Assembly: GCA_045577735.1 (NCBI GenBank)
Contig: JAZNIY010000017.1
Location: 124,001-188,000 of the forward strand
Length of the DNA stretch: 64,000 nt
From: Stercoripulliclostridium_A sp045577735
Lineage (GTDB): Bacteria; Bacillota; Clostridia; Christensenellales; DTU072
Reading direction: 5' to 3'
The translations under genes were made by a program, and so were the position numbers. This document shows, piece after piece, positions 26,008 to 33,578 of the stretch (positions are counted from its first letter, which is position 1; each line of letters begins with the position of its first letter). The notes under the pieces were generated by a model. It had not been told where the DNA came from. It did no database searches and saw only the letters and a program-made list of their open reading frames with translations.

Positions 26008-26748
26008 TCAGCCTTCTATATTTTCCATAACTGCGCCCAGCACTTCGTCTATGGGCTCGCGTATAACAAGCTCTGCAAGGCCGTCATAAGGCGTAGGTGA
26101 AAGATTAATTATAATTAGGTGCTCCCCTTGGAATGAGTTAACAAGGGAAGCAGCAGGGTGGACGGTAAGCGAAGTTCCACCCACAATTAAAACGTCCGCC
26201 TCGTATATTGCCTCTTCAGCCTGGTACCATACGTCCCCGGGAAGCCCCTCTCCGTACATTACAACGTCAGGTCTTACCATACCACCACATTTTTCGCATA
26301 TTGGTACACTTTCGGTTCCCATTATCTTACTTAAAGGATGTTTCTTTCCACATTTAACGCAATAGTTCCTACGCACCGAACCATGTAGTTCGTACACCTT
26401 ATCACTACCAGCCTTTTGGTGTAAGCCGTCTATGTTTTGAGTTATAACAGCTTTAAGTTTTCCCATTCTTTCCAGCTCTGCAAGTGCGTAATGTGCCTCA
26501 TTGGGCTCAGCGTAAGGATAAACCATTTTTTGCCTATAAAAGGAATAGAACTTTTGAGGATAGCGCCTCAAATACTCGGCATGCAATATAGTTTCAGGCG
26601 AAACGCCATAGTCATCATCATGGCTACTGTACAATCCACTTGCACTCCTAAAATCCGGAATCCCCGAAGCCGTGGATACCCCCGCTCCACCGAAAAACAC
26701 AACGTTTTCTGCATCCTCTATGATTCTTGCCAATTGATCGTAGTACAT
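26008..26748 (-). CDS. NAD-dependent protein deacylase (sirtuin)
   Basis: Sirtuins remove acyl groups from lysines using NAD. The 246-residue product has the NAD-binding GGAGVSTASGIPDFRS block near residue 16, the TQNIDGLHQKAGS block, the catalytic His in YELHGS, a four-Cys zinc site (CVKC and CEKC), and a C-terminal GGTSLTVHPAA segment. The ATG at 26748 is preferred: AAGAGG lies 7 bases upstream, while the longer frame starts at a TTG with no ribosome binding site. It is a single gene, convergent with the DUF1538-PII operon and divergent from tRNA-Ser. The family symbol would be cobB or srtN, which I do not assign. Confidence 0.94.
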   Translation of the reverse strand: MYYDQLARIIEDAENVVFFGGAGVSTASGIPDFRSASGLYSSHDDDYGVSPETILHAEYLRRYPQKFYSFYRQKMVYPYAEPNEAHYALAELERMGKLKAVITQNIDGLHQKAGSDKVYELHGSVRRNYCVKCGKKHPLSKIMGTESVPICEKCGGMVRPDVVMYGEGLPGDVWYQAEEAIYEADVLIVGGTSLTVHPAASLVNSFQGEHLIIINLSPTPYDGLAELVIREPIDEVLGAVMENIEG

Positions 26749-26893
26749 TATACACCTCTTAAGCGTAAGCAATAAACATCTTTATAATTTTATTATATCA
26801 CTCCTAAAAGTCAAAATCAATGCAGTACATAACGCAATCGCCATCAAAAATAGGCAAACAAATAAAAAATAGCGAAAATCTTATAATAAAAAC

Positions 26894-26922
26894 TTGCAAA
26901 AGTTAAAATAGTATCGTATAAT
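26894..26922 (+). promoter_or_regulatory. Promoter of tRNA-Ser
   Basis: TTGCAA (26894-26899), a 17-base spacer and TATAAT (26917-26922) lie 24 bases upstream of the tRNA. The extended -35 word ACTTGCAAAAGTT is the same as for tRNA-Arg. Confidence 0.85.
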
Positions 26923-26946
26923 TAACAAGCAAAATAAATAGCCTAT

Positions 26947-27037
26947 GGAGAGATGTCCGAGGGGTCGAAGGAGCACGATTGGAAATCGTGTATACCTCTA
27001 AAGGGTATCGTGGGTTCAAATCCCACTCTCTCCGCCA
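26947..27037 (+). tRNA. tRNA-Ser (anticodon GGA)
   Basis: The 91-base class II tRNA has acceptor stem GGAGAGA/TCTCTCC, anticodon stem CACGA/TCGTG around loop TTGGAAA (anticodon GGA, reading TCC and TCT), a long variable arm (TACCTCTAAAGGGTA), and T arm GTGGG-TTCAAAT-CCCAC. Discriminator G and an encoded CCA follow. Its 3' end is the apparent integration site of the restriction island. Confidence 0.96.
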
Positions 27038-27042
27038 AGTGA
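27031..27042 (+). repeat. Left 12-base flanking repeat of the island (attL-like, tRNA-Ser 3' end)
   Basis: TCCGCCAAGTGA covers the last bases of tRNA-Ser including CCA. The same 12 bases recur at 35669-35680, followed in both places by a purine, then AC, then a terminator hairpin. No integrase gene lies between them. Confidence 0.6.
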
Positions 27043-27073
27043 AACACGAGACGAACCCGTCTCGTGTTTTTAC
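27043..27073 (+). terminator. Terminator of tRNA-Ser
   Basis: The stem AACACGAGACG/CGTCTCGTGTT with a short loop ends in a T run, directly downstream of the encoded CCA. Confidence 0.9.
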
Positions 27074-27089
27074 TTGCTGAAGTAGTGGT

Positions 27090-27265
27090 GGAGTGAACAT
27101 GTTTGCTTTAGCAAATTGGGTACATTAGTTTGGCTTTTGCAAAACCTGGCGAAAGCGAACACTTTTGTTCGTGTCCATTTAACCAACTCAGCACCTTACA
27201 AGTACTATGTCCTATTGATATTTTGCTTGTTTGAGACAGTCTTTCGCTATACGGTTTCTCCGCCA
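27090..27265. repeat. Structured element downstream of tRNA-Ser (copy 2)
   Basis: This is the counterpart of 23030-23200. Hairpin TTTGCT/AGCAAA (loop TT) replaces GTTGCG/CGCAAC, a TTTG/CAAA pairing follows, then CCTGGCGAAAG (27145-27155), then CGAAC/GTTCG replaces AAATGC/GCATTT. GAGACAGTCTTTCGC begins 88 bases after CCTGG (91 in copy 1) and again provides CTTTCGC to pair with GCGAAAG. Sequence between the hairpins is only patchily conserved, while the pairings are kept. The region 27266-27637 beyond it has no gene. Confidence 0.6.
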
Positions 27266-27300
27266 CCAAACATATATTTTTATACCTTGAAATTGGGTCT

Positions 27301-27485
27301 ACTTGTATAATAACAAGCACACGCCAGGATTTCAATCAAGGTTTTTAGACAAGTTTTAGGCAATAAAAAAGACCTGATTTAGTCGTCCTAAATCAAGTCC
27401 ATTTCAGTTAAGTTTACCTTTATCACGTGTGCTTGTTTGGCGGAGCATAGCGACGCCACTTGTTACCAACAAGCACATGTGATAA
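27301..27485. repeat. Cluster of AACAAGCACAYG repeats forming a large dyad
   Basis: TTATCACGTGTGCTTGTT (27420-27437) and AACAAGCACATGTGATAA (27468-27485) are inverted copies with 17 of 18 matches, and enclose a TGGCG/CGCCA inner stem. A third word AACAAGCACACG lies at 27312-27323, preceded as in the right arm by ACTTGT. The cluster sits between the tRNA-Ser side and the island genes and could be a recombination end or a protein-binding dyad. Confidence 0.5.
27364..27400 (-). terminator. Terminator of the methylase-DUF262-ATPase operon
   Basis: On the minus strand GACTTGATTTAG, loop GACGA and CTAAATCAGGTC form a 12-position stem (one mismatch) ending in TTTTTTATT. It lies about 240 bases after the ATPase stop codon. 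Confidence 0.7.
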
Positions 27486-27637
27486 TATCAAAATCAAATA
27501 CTTATACTCTCAACGAGAAGCGCATTAGTATATTTAACCAATCGACAACCATAATTTACTTATAAGCTGAATAAGCATTTACAAAAGGGATATATTTTCT
27601 ACAAAGTTCTTACAAAATAGCAAAACATGACTTGCCT

Positions 27638-28951
27638 CTATAGGTGCGACAACATCCACTCGATAGATATTCCCAATTCTTCTTCAGTAAATGAATATGT
27701 ATTGTTATTATTGTCTTTTGCTTCTGGATGATCTATTTTGTTTCTTATATATGTTGGCAATGTGTTATATTGGGTATTGTTGTTAGTATTTATCCATGTC
27801 TTTTGTGGTACATTAGCAATTCCGTTTAAATAGTCGTCAAAGAGTTTTAAACTTTCTTTCTTCCCACTTTGATGAATAAATCTTGAATGAAGCATTCCAA
27901 ATAATTGAATATGTAATTCTGCGCTCTTTATTCCAAATGCTTGATATATAACTTCTGAATAAGAAATCGGATACGTCTTAAAGTTCTTGTGTGTAAAAGA
28001 ATAATATTTAGTATTATTGCCAACCTTTTTCACCACGAAAACTTTAGTATCCTTTTCTCTCCTATCTAATATATTTTTTAATAAGTGCTCACTATGTGTT
28101 TCTACGATTAATTGTACAAAATGTTTGCAAAACACAAAGAAATCAGACAAGCGTTTTTGAGCATTTGGGTGCAAATATATCTCTGGATTCTCTAAAATCA
28201 CAGTTGAATGCTCCTCACCGACCAAAATAGCTCCTAAACACACCACAATTATTGGAAGTAAAAAACTGTAGCCCGAGCCAGTATTAATAGGGCGAATATT
28301 AGCTCCAAACCTTAGAGTGTATTGATTTGTATATGGAACCGAATCGACAACAATGTCTTCATTTGTAATATATTCCATCCAAAAACGCACATGCTCAATA
28401 AACTTTGGGTTTTTTGTAATGGATGAAGAAGGATGTAGCTTTTTAAACCTTTCCATATATTTTTGTTTCAAAAACTCTTCTTGTTGTTTATAAAAGAAAT
28501 CTATAACCGCCTCCCCATTCGTTCCAAATAAATAGTTTCCTTTAGAGTAAGTATCCATTACTCCAGTCCTATTTGAGGACAAATAAAACAATTTTTTCTC
28601 AAAAGGTAAACAGTCACTTGGATCAGGGGTTACCACCAATTTAGAGCTTTTATTTTGAGTAATATCATCATTTCTTAAAAAAGAAATATCTTTAACTGCA
28701 TCATCACACTTTATTTTTATTTGCAAATCTCCATTAGAAGCGTTGTTTTTTAATTCGTTTAGTTCACCAATTTTTATTATCTCACCATCTGCTGTATAAT
28801 CGCTTTTTGTCTTTTGTGCAGCAATTAACAAAGCATGTATGATTGATGTCTTACCACTAGCATTTTCACCACAAAAAATATTCAATTTGCTAAATAGTAA
28901 GTTTATATTCTTTATTGATTTAAAATTTTGAATTTGTACTTTTTTTATCAT
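27638..28951 (-). CDS. AAA/SMC-like ATPase (AAA_15/DUF3696 type)
   Basis: The 437-residue ATPase begins with the ABC/SMC-type 'IQNFKSIKNINL' opening and Walker A GENASGKT (residues 28-35). Later it has a Walker B-like VILENPEIYLHP block, where Glu-Asn replaces the usual Asp-Glu, and a switch IVETHSEHLL. These are typical of DUF3696-type ATPases found in defence loci. No TOPRIM or nuclease domain is evident. The start overlaps the DUF262 stop codon (ATGA), so the two are coupled. With the DUF262 protein and the D12 methyltransferase it forms a three-gene unit. A role as a motor or sensor for a restriction-like effector is inferred. Confidence 0.8.
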   Translation of the reverse strand: MIKKVQIQNFKSIKNINLLFSKLNIFCGENASGKTSIIHALLIAAQKTKSDYTADGEIIKIGELNELKNNASNGDLQIKIKCDDAVKDISFLRNDDITQNKSSKLVVTPDPSDCLPFEKKLFYLSSNRTGVMDTYSKGNYLFGTNGEAVIDFFYKQQEEFLKQKYMERFKKLHPSSSITKNPKFIEHVRFWMEYITNEDIVVDSVPYTNQYTLRFGANIRPINTGSGYSFLLPIIVVCLGAILVGEEHSTVILENPEIYLHPNAQKRLSDFFVFCKHFVQLIVETHSEHLLKNILDRREKDTKVFVVKKVGNNTKYYSFTHKNFKTYPISYSEVIYQAFGIKSAELHIQLFGMLHSRFIHQSGKKESLKLFDDYLNGIANVPQKTWINTNNNTQYNTLPTYIRNKIDHPEAKDNNNNTYSFTEEELGISIEWMLSHL

Positions 28952-30354
28952 TTTAATTCACCTATTATTTTCTTTATCCATAGTAATCTTTCCTTGATGT
29001 TTTCATTGGAATCCCTATGATATTTTATATTTTTTTCAAATGGAGTCTCACTATTGTCTTCCATGTTTCTACCATAATTTATCAAAGAATTATATACTTT
29101 TCTAACCACATCATCTGTGACATTTTTTAATTCTGCAACAATGATTAATGTTACATCAAATAAAATCATATTAATAGGTGATTTTTCATCTAATTTAAAT
29201 GCCATTGTTCCAAAAATAGATTTTGCACGATCGTAAGTCCCAATAAAGTCCTCCTTCATCTCATCAATTTGAAAATCCCCCATAGCATTGATTTTTTTCA
29301 TAGTTGCAGATAAATAATTAGAGATTGTTCCAAATTCTACATTATTTCCTTGCTTTATTTGTTGATAATAAAATTTCATTGCAAAATAACGCAAGATCAA
29401 ATACTTATCTTTCATTCTCTTTTTATCTACTATCTTATGCTCTTTGTCATAATAATTTGATAATTGATTCAACAATTCAGTTGATTTCCCTTGATTAATT
29501 GCATTTCTAATTTCTTGCGCATTCAACTTGGCTCCTTTGGTGTTAACACGTTCAAAGGTCTCTATAACAAATGTATCACTTGTACCATATCTTAGCTTTG
29601 CAATATGTAAACTTCTATCTTCAATTTTTGTCCTATATTTTGCATATTCACCAACAAGCTTGGAGTATTTTCTACCATTCAGTTGATTTAAAATGGATAA
29701 ACCTGTTAACTTGAATTTATCCTCCATAAAATCAAACAAAGTTGACAATCTCTGCCTACCATCAATAACAATAAGCGTTCCTTTGCTATCCTCGGATAAA
29801 TAAATGCTTGGAATTGGAATATTTAGTATAACACTTTCTATAAATAAACTCTTATTTTTAGTACTCCATATACCATCATATCTTTGATACTCGGGATTTA
29901 TCTTTAATCCGTTTTCTTCAATTCCATTTAGATATCGGTCATATTTTCTTTTTAAATCTGAAACCGAAAGATAGATATTATCCGGTTGTGTGCTTTGCTC
30001 AAACAATTCAGTGCTATAGTTTTCATCTCTAAAATCATCATTTTGCTCAATATATGGAGAATATTCGTCTTCTGCATTATCCACGATAAAAGTTAAGCCC
30101 AATTCATTGATAAACATATGATCATTGTTAATTTCCACATATTTCAAAAGCCTTTTATGCGAAATAAGATTCCTTACCTTTTGAGAAAATGCATCATCAT
30201 TTCTTCCTTTTAAAAGTTTTATGTCATTACCCGAAGGCTTTAATTCCTCTCTCAACGCTACTATTAATTCTGCCGTATTAATACCATCAGTTCTTTCAGA
30301 GATTATTTTTAATGCTGGTATAATCAATTCACTTTCCGAATAGGTTTTTTCCAT
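28948..30354 (-). CDS. DUF262 (GmrSD-like) protein with N-terminal Mrr_N-like domain
   Basis: Residues about 8-90 look like the winged-helix Mrr_N domain of restriction proteins (ELIIPALKIISE, then a GRNDDAFSQKVRNL block). Residues about 125-350 are DUF262, with NPEYQR (153-158) and the hallmark DGRQR (198-202). In GmrSD and related anti-phage proteins this motif belongs to a nucleotide-binding/nuclease-associated domain. No HNH (DUF1524) domain is visible at the C terminus, although GmrD-type partners usually have one. Its ribosome binding site GGAGG lies inside the end of the methyltransferase gene, two bases away, so translation is coupled. Likely the effector of the trio. Confidence 0.8.
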   Translation of the reverse strand: MEKTYSESELIIPALKIISERTDGINTAELIVALREELKPSGNDIKLLKGRNDDAFSQKVRNLISHKRLLKYVEINNDHMFINELGLTFIVDNAEDEYSPYIEQNDDFRDENYSTELFEQSTQPDNIYLSVSDLKRKYDRYLNGIEENGLKINPEYQRYDGIWSTKNKSLFIESVILNIPIPSIYLSEDSKGTLIVIDGRQRLSTLFDFMEDKFKLTGLSILNQLNGRKYSKLVGEYAKYRTKIEDRSLHIAKLRYGTSDTFVIETFERVNTKGAKLNAQEIRNAINQGKSTELLNQLSNYYDKEHKIVDKKRMKDKYLILRYFAMKFYYQQIKQGNNVEFGTISNYLSATMKKINAMGDFQIDEMKEDFIGTYDRAKSIFGTMAFKLDEKSPINMILFDVTLIIVAELKNVTDDVVRKVYNSLINYGRNMEDNSETPFEKNIKYHRDSNENIKERLLWIKKIIGELK

Positions 30355-30356
30355 AA

Positions 30357-31478
30357 TTAATCCTCCATATAATTCATTATTATTAGGTGTTTTACATTCT
30401 TTTTGTTTCTGTTTTTAAAACTAACAAAATAATTCTTATCTTGTTCAACAATTCTTAATCCCTTGTCTTTATATAAGCTATATATGTAATCTGTCTTTTT
30501 GATAATAAGCATAAATTTACAAGGGCATTCTTCTATTAAATAATTAGCGAGTCTTTTTTGGTCGTTTGTATCAAAGACATTTTTATCGTACTCGCTAAAA
30601 GTTGTGTCATAAGGTGGGTCTAAGAACATAAAATCTTCACTGCTTATATCAATTTGTCTTACAAACTCATAAAAATCCTCAGTAAAGAATTGTGTATTCT
30701 TTAGTAGCTTCTTTAAGTTTTTATCTTTATAATAACTTTTTTTCTGCAATAAACTTTTTTTATTATAAGAAACCCCACCATATGGAACATTAAATTCTCC
30801 CGCTCGATTAAATCTAAACATGGAAGAAAAACAATATTCTCTAATAAACAAATAAATCGCAACTTTTCTTGGTTTGGATAACCTATTATACTCATTCGGC
30901 TTATTATATACATCTCTTAAATAAGTATAATATGATGCTTTAATTCCCGCCTCAAGATTTTTCTTTAATCTTACAATTTCTAATTGCTCATTCTTTTTTA
31001 TTTCATTCTTTCTTATAAGCTTAAATTTTGCAGTTAAACACTTAACTAAAAATTTCTCAAACTTTACTGACTGTCTTAAATTGAACATAGGTGCTTCATC
31101 TATCCGTCTATTAACTATAGCACTCAACTCAGGAACCATATCAATATTTTCATTTTCTCTAAACCGCAAATACAAGTCGGTTATTCTATCATCAGAAGCA
31201 ACTTCCGTTAATCTATCCCAGTTATTAATGATAATATCTAACTCTTCAAAGAAAGTCTTGTTTCCACTATTAACATACTCATATAAAAACATTAATTCTT
31301 CGGATTTATCATTAATAAAATTATAATTATTGTTGACATAAAAATAAACTGCTCCGCCACCAACAAAAGGTTCTATATAATTATTAAAATTTTTCGGCAA
31401 ATACTTTTCGATAACTTCTAATTCTGAAGTTTTACCACCAGGATATTTTAATAATGGTTTTAATGCGTTTTCTTTCAT
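30357..31478 (-). CDS. D12 class N6-adenine DNA methyltransferase
   Basis: Dam-type (D12) enzymes methylate adenine in a short DNA target. The 373-residue protein has the N-terminal LLKYPGGKTSELEVI block, SAM-binding motif I EPFVGGGAVYF (residues 36-46), a family block near 212-235 (IREYCFSSMFRFNRAGEFN), and catalytic motif IV DPPY (287-290). It is longer than Dam (about 280) because of an inserted region at about 90-200 that may hold the target-recognition domain. It lies 27 bases downstream of a C5 methyltransferase gene and directly ahead of the DUF262 gene. It probably protects host DNA from the trio's effector. Target unknown. Confidence 0.92.
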   Translation of the reverse strand: MKENALKPLLKYPGGKTSELEVIEKYLPKNFNNYIEPFVGGGAVYFYVNNNYNFINDKSEELMFLYEYVNSGNKTFFEELDIIINNWDRLTEVASDDRITDLYLRFRENENIDMVPELSAIVNRRIDEAPMFNLRQSVKFEKFLVKCLTAKFKLIRKNEIKKNEQLEIVRLKKNLEAGIKASYYTYLRDVYNKPNEYNRLSKPRKVAIYLFIREYCFSSMFRFNRAGEFNVPYGGVSYNKKSLLQKKSYYKDKNLKKLLKNTQFFTEDFYEFVRQIDISSEDFMFLDPPYDTTFSEYDKNVFDTNDQKRLANYLIEECPCKFMLIIKKTDYIYSLYKDKGLRIVEQDKNYFVSFKNRNKKNVKHLIIMNYMED

Positions 31479-31505
31479 ATTATTTACTCCAATCTAATAC
31501 AGATT

Positions 31506-32447
31506 CTATAAATTATTACTTTCTTTGATCTTTTCTGCGATTCTTCTTATGACTGGTACAACTACGCTATTTCCACATTGTTTATAAGCACTATTTAACG
31601 AAATCCCTTTAAACACGAAGTCTTTGGGGAAACCTTGTAATGCCAAGCATTCTAATGGCGTGATTTTTCGAATGCCAAAATCGTCTTTTATTATCGGCAC
31701 TCTATCTGGAAAGGTTCCCATATTGGCTGTTAGAGTAGGACAAACATAATATTTTCTTTTTGAAACGCCATGGTCGTCAATTTTATAAAGAGCTCGTTTA
31801 TCAGTTACGATTTTGACTAGTTCATCGTAATAAAAAGAACCTTGATTGTAATAATACACATCATCGTGTTTGATACTTCTATCTATAATATCGTTTAACT
31901 GAATTGTCTTCTTTATTGGCTCGGGAAAAGAGAATCTTTCGCATTGTTCATAATCTAAAAATGCTACGATAAATATACGCTTTCTTTGTTGGGGGACATC
32001 TCCATATTCATGAGAATCCATAACCTTGTATTTCACGGCATATCCAAATTGAGCCAATGTGTTATATATTACCAAAAAGGTTCTACCCTCATCATGCTCA
32101 ACTAAATTGGCAACGTTTTCCAAGAACACAATAGGTGGTCTTTTTACATCAATAATACGCCCTATTTCAAAGAATAAATTCCCACGTGGGTCTTTGAATC
32201 CTTTTTTCTTCCCTGCGATAGAAAACGGTTGGCAAGGAAAACCTGCAACAAGCACATCAAAGTCGGGAATATCGTGCGGATCGACTTGGCGAATATCTTT
32301 TTCAACCAAATGATTATCACCAAAATTTACACGATATGTAGTAGTAGCATCGTGGTCGAACTCATTTGCCCACACGATATCAAACCCAGCTTGCTTAAAG
32401 CCGAGATCGATACCCCCTATTCCGCTAAATAAACTACATATTTTCAT
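31506..32447 (-). CDS. C5-cytosine DNA methyltransferase (M1)
   Basis: The 313-residue enzyme shows the C5 motifs in order: I LFSGIGGIDLGF, IV GFPCQPFS with the catalytic Cys, VI FLENVANL, VIII QQRKRIFIV, IX RKITPLECLALQGFP and X GNSVVVPV. The variable target-recognition region between VIII and IX is about 90 residues with a CPTLTANMGT block, shared with the second C5 enzyme here. Its promoter ends six bases from the ATG with no ribosome binding site, implying a leaderless mRNA. A C-box-like sequence covers its -35 box. It heads the run M1-D12-DUF262-ATPase. Which endonuclease it partners is not certain. Confidence 0.93.
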   Translation of the reverse strand: MKICSLFSGIGGIDLGFKQAGFDIVWANEFDHDATTTYRVNFGDNHLVEKDIRQVDPHDIPDFDVLVAGFPCQPFSIAGKKKGFKDPRGNLFFEIGRIIDVKRPPIVFLENVANLVEHDEGRTFLVIYNTLAQFGYAVKYKVMDSHEYGDVPQQRKRIFIVAFLDYEQCERFSFPEPIKKTIQLNDIIDRSIKHDDVYYYNQGSFYYDELVKIVTDKRALYKIDDHGVSKRKYYVCPTLTANMGTFPDRVPIIKDDFGIRKITPLECLALQGFPKDFVFKGISLNSAYKQCGNSVVVPVIRRIAEKIKESNNL

Positions 32448-32453
32448 GAAAAT

Positions 32454-32482
32454 ATGATAGCATAATAATCACTATAAGTCAA
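32454..32482 (-). promoter_or_regulatory. Leaderless promoter of M1 with C-box-like operator
   Basis: On the minus strand TTGACT (32477-32482), 17 bases and TATCAT (32454-32459) lead to an ATG six bases later. TTGACTTATAGTG overlaps the -35 box and shares ACTTATAGT with the operator of the C gene (35514-35522), so the C protein could repress M1 here. Confidence 0.65.
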
Positions 32483-32514
32483 TAAAGACCCCATACGCTA
32501 ATACGATAAAACAT

Positions 32515-32561
32515 TTGCTATATTTGAGTTAAAATGTTATTATAAAAAAGCGGCGCGCCGC
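32515..32561 (+). promoter_or_regulatory. Promoter and GCGGCGCGCCGC leader palindrome of M2
   Basis: TTGCTA (32515-32520), 17 bases and TATTAT (32538-32543) form a moderate promoter. The perfect 12-base palindrome GCGGCGCGCCGC (32550-32561) follows at about the transcription start. It contains GCGGC and GCCGC, both matching GCNGC, the target of Bsp6I-type enzymes. The ribosome binding site AAGGAG comes next. Confidence 0.55.
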
Positions 32562-32574
32562 ACAAGGAGATATT

Positions 32575-33555
32575 ATGGCATATTATAATGTAGATAACTT
32601 TACTTGCGCCTCATTTTTTGCTGGTGTTGGTGGCATTGAGCTAGGATTTGAAAAAGCGGGATTCCGAACAATTTATGCCAATGAATTTGATCCTCTACCC
32701 AAAACGACGTATGAAAAAAACTTCAACACACCTGTAGATTGCCGTGACATAAACGATGTAGGAAGTAAAGAAATCCCTAACTTTAATATCATGCTTGCTG
32801 GTTTCCCTTGCCAAGCTTTCTCTGTCGCAGGATACAGGCAAGGCTTTGATGATGAAAAAGGTCGTGGTGTACTGTTCTTCCAATTGGCACGTATCTTGAA
32901 AGATAAACATCCAGAAGTAGTATTTTTAGAAAATGTAAAAAACCTTGTTGCGCACGATTCCGGAAAGACCTTTAGAATTATAGTTGAAGCTCTTGAAACA
33001 GAAGGGTATCATGTGAAATATCAAGTTTTAAACACTATGGAATATGGAAATATTCCTCATAATAGAGAAAGAATCTATATCGTTGGTTTTTTAAACAAAG
33101 AGGCATATAAAGAGTTTGATTTCCCAAAGCCCATCGAACTCAGCACTCCACTTTCTAATTTAATCGATTTTGAAAACAAGGTTGATGATAAATATTATTA
33201 TACAAAAGATAAATTCCCACACTATGACATTCTTGAAAAAAACATGACAAGAATGGATACCGTGTATCAATGGCGCAGGGTTTATGTTAGAGAAAATCAA
33301 AGTAATGTTTGTCCTACCTTAACAGCTAATATGGGAACAGGGGGGCACAACGTTCCGTTAGTTCTCACTAAACATGGCATTAGAAAGCTGACCCCAAGAG
33401 AATGTTTTAATCTCCAAGGTTTTCCAGACTATTTTTACCTTCCCGAAGATTTAGCCAATGCTCATTTGTATAAACAAGCAGGAAATTCAGTTTCCGTCTC
33501 GGTTATTGAAAGAATCGCTCAAAATATTAAATCTGCACTTGTAAATGTAAAATAA
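32575..33555 (+). CDS. C5-cytosine DNA methyltransferase (M2), probable Bsp6I-type partner
   Basis: The 326-residue enzyme has all C5 motifs: FFAGVGGIELGF (I), GFPCQAFS (IV), FLENVKNL (VI), HNRERIYIV (VIII), RKLTPRECFNLQGFP (IX) and GNSVSVSV (X). Its recognition region includes a CPTLTANMGTGGHNVP block. It points toward, and shares a terminator with, the Bsp6I-like endonuclease gene, so it is the likelier protective partner, with expected target GCNGC. It is divergent from M1 across 127 bases. It is clearly related to M1 but diverged through most of the sequence, so they are not a recent duplication. Confidence 0.92.
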   Translation: MAYYNVDNFTCASFFAGVGGIELGFEKAGFRTIYANEFDPLPKTTYEKNFNTPVDCRDINDVGSKEIPNFNIMLAGFPCQAFSVAGYRQGFDDEKGRGVLFFQLARILKDKHPEVVFLENVKNLVAHDSGKTFRIIVEALETEGYHVKYQVLNTMEYGNIPHNRERIYIVGFLNKEAYKEFDFPKPIELSTPLSNLIDFENKVDDKYYYTKDKFPHYDILEKNMTRMDTVYQWRRVYVRENQSNVCPTLTANMGTGGHNVPLVLTKHGIRKLTPRECFNLQGFPDYFYLPEDLANAHLYKQAGNSVSVSVIERIAQNIKSALVNVK

Positions 33556-33578
33556 AGAGGCTTTTAAGCCTCTTTATT
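33551..33578. terminator. Shared bidirectional terminator between M2 and the Bsp6I-like gene
   Basis: A perfect 13-bp stem AATAAAGAGGCTT/AAGCCTCTTTATT with a TT loop overlaps the M2 stop codon and touches the end of the convergent endonuclease gene. It can end both transcripts. Confidence 0.88.

Noticed and set aside
26903..27100. Minus-strand frame containing RREWDLNPRYP
   Set aside because: Again the antisense of a tRNA (tRNA-Ser), a common spurious gene call.
31506..33555. M1 and M2 as a recent tandem duplication
   Set aside because: They share family motifs and the CPTLTANMGT block but differ widely elsewhere, so they are related enzymes brought together, not a fresh copy.
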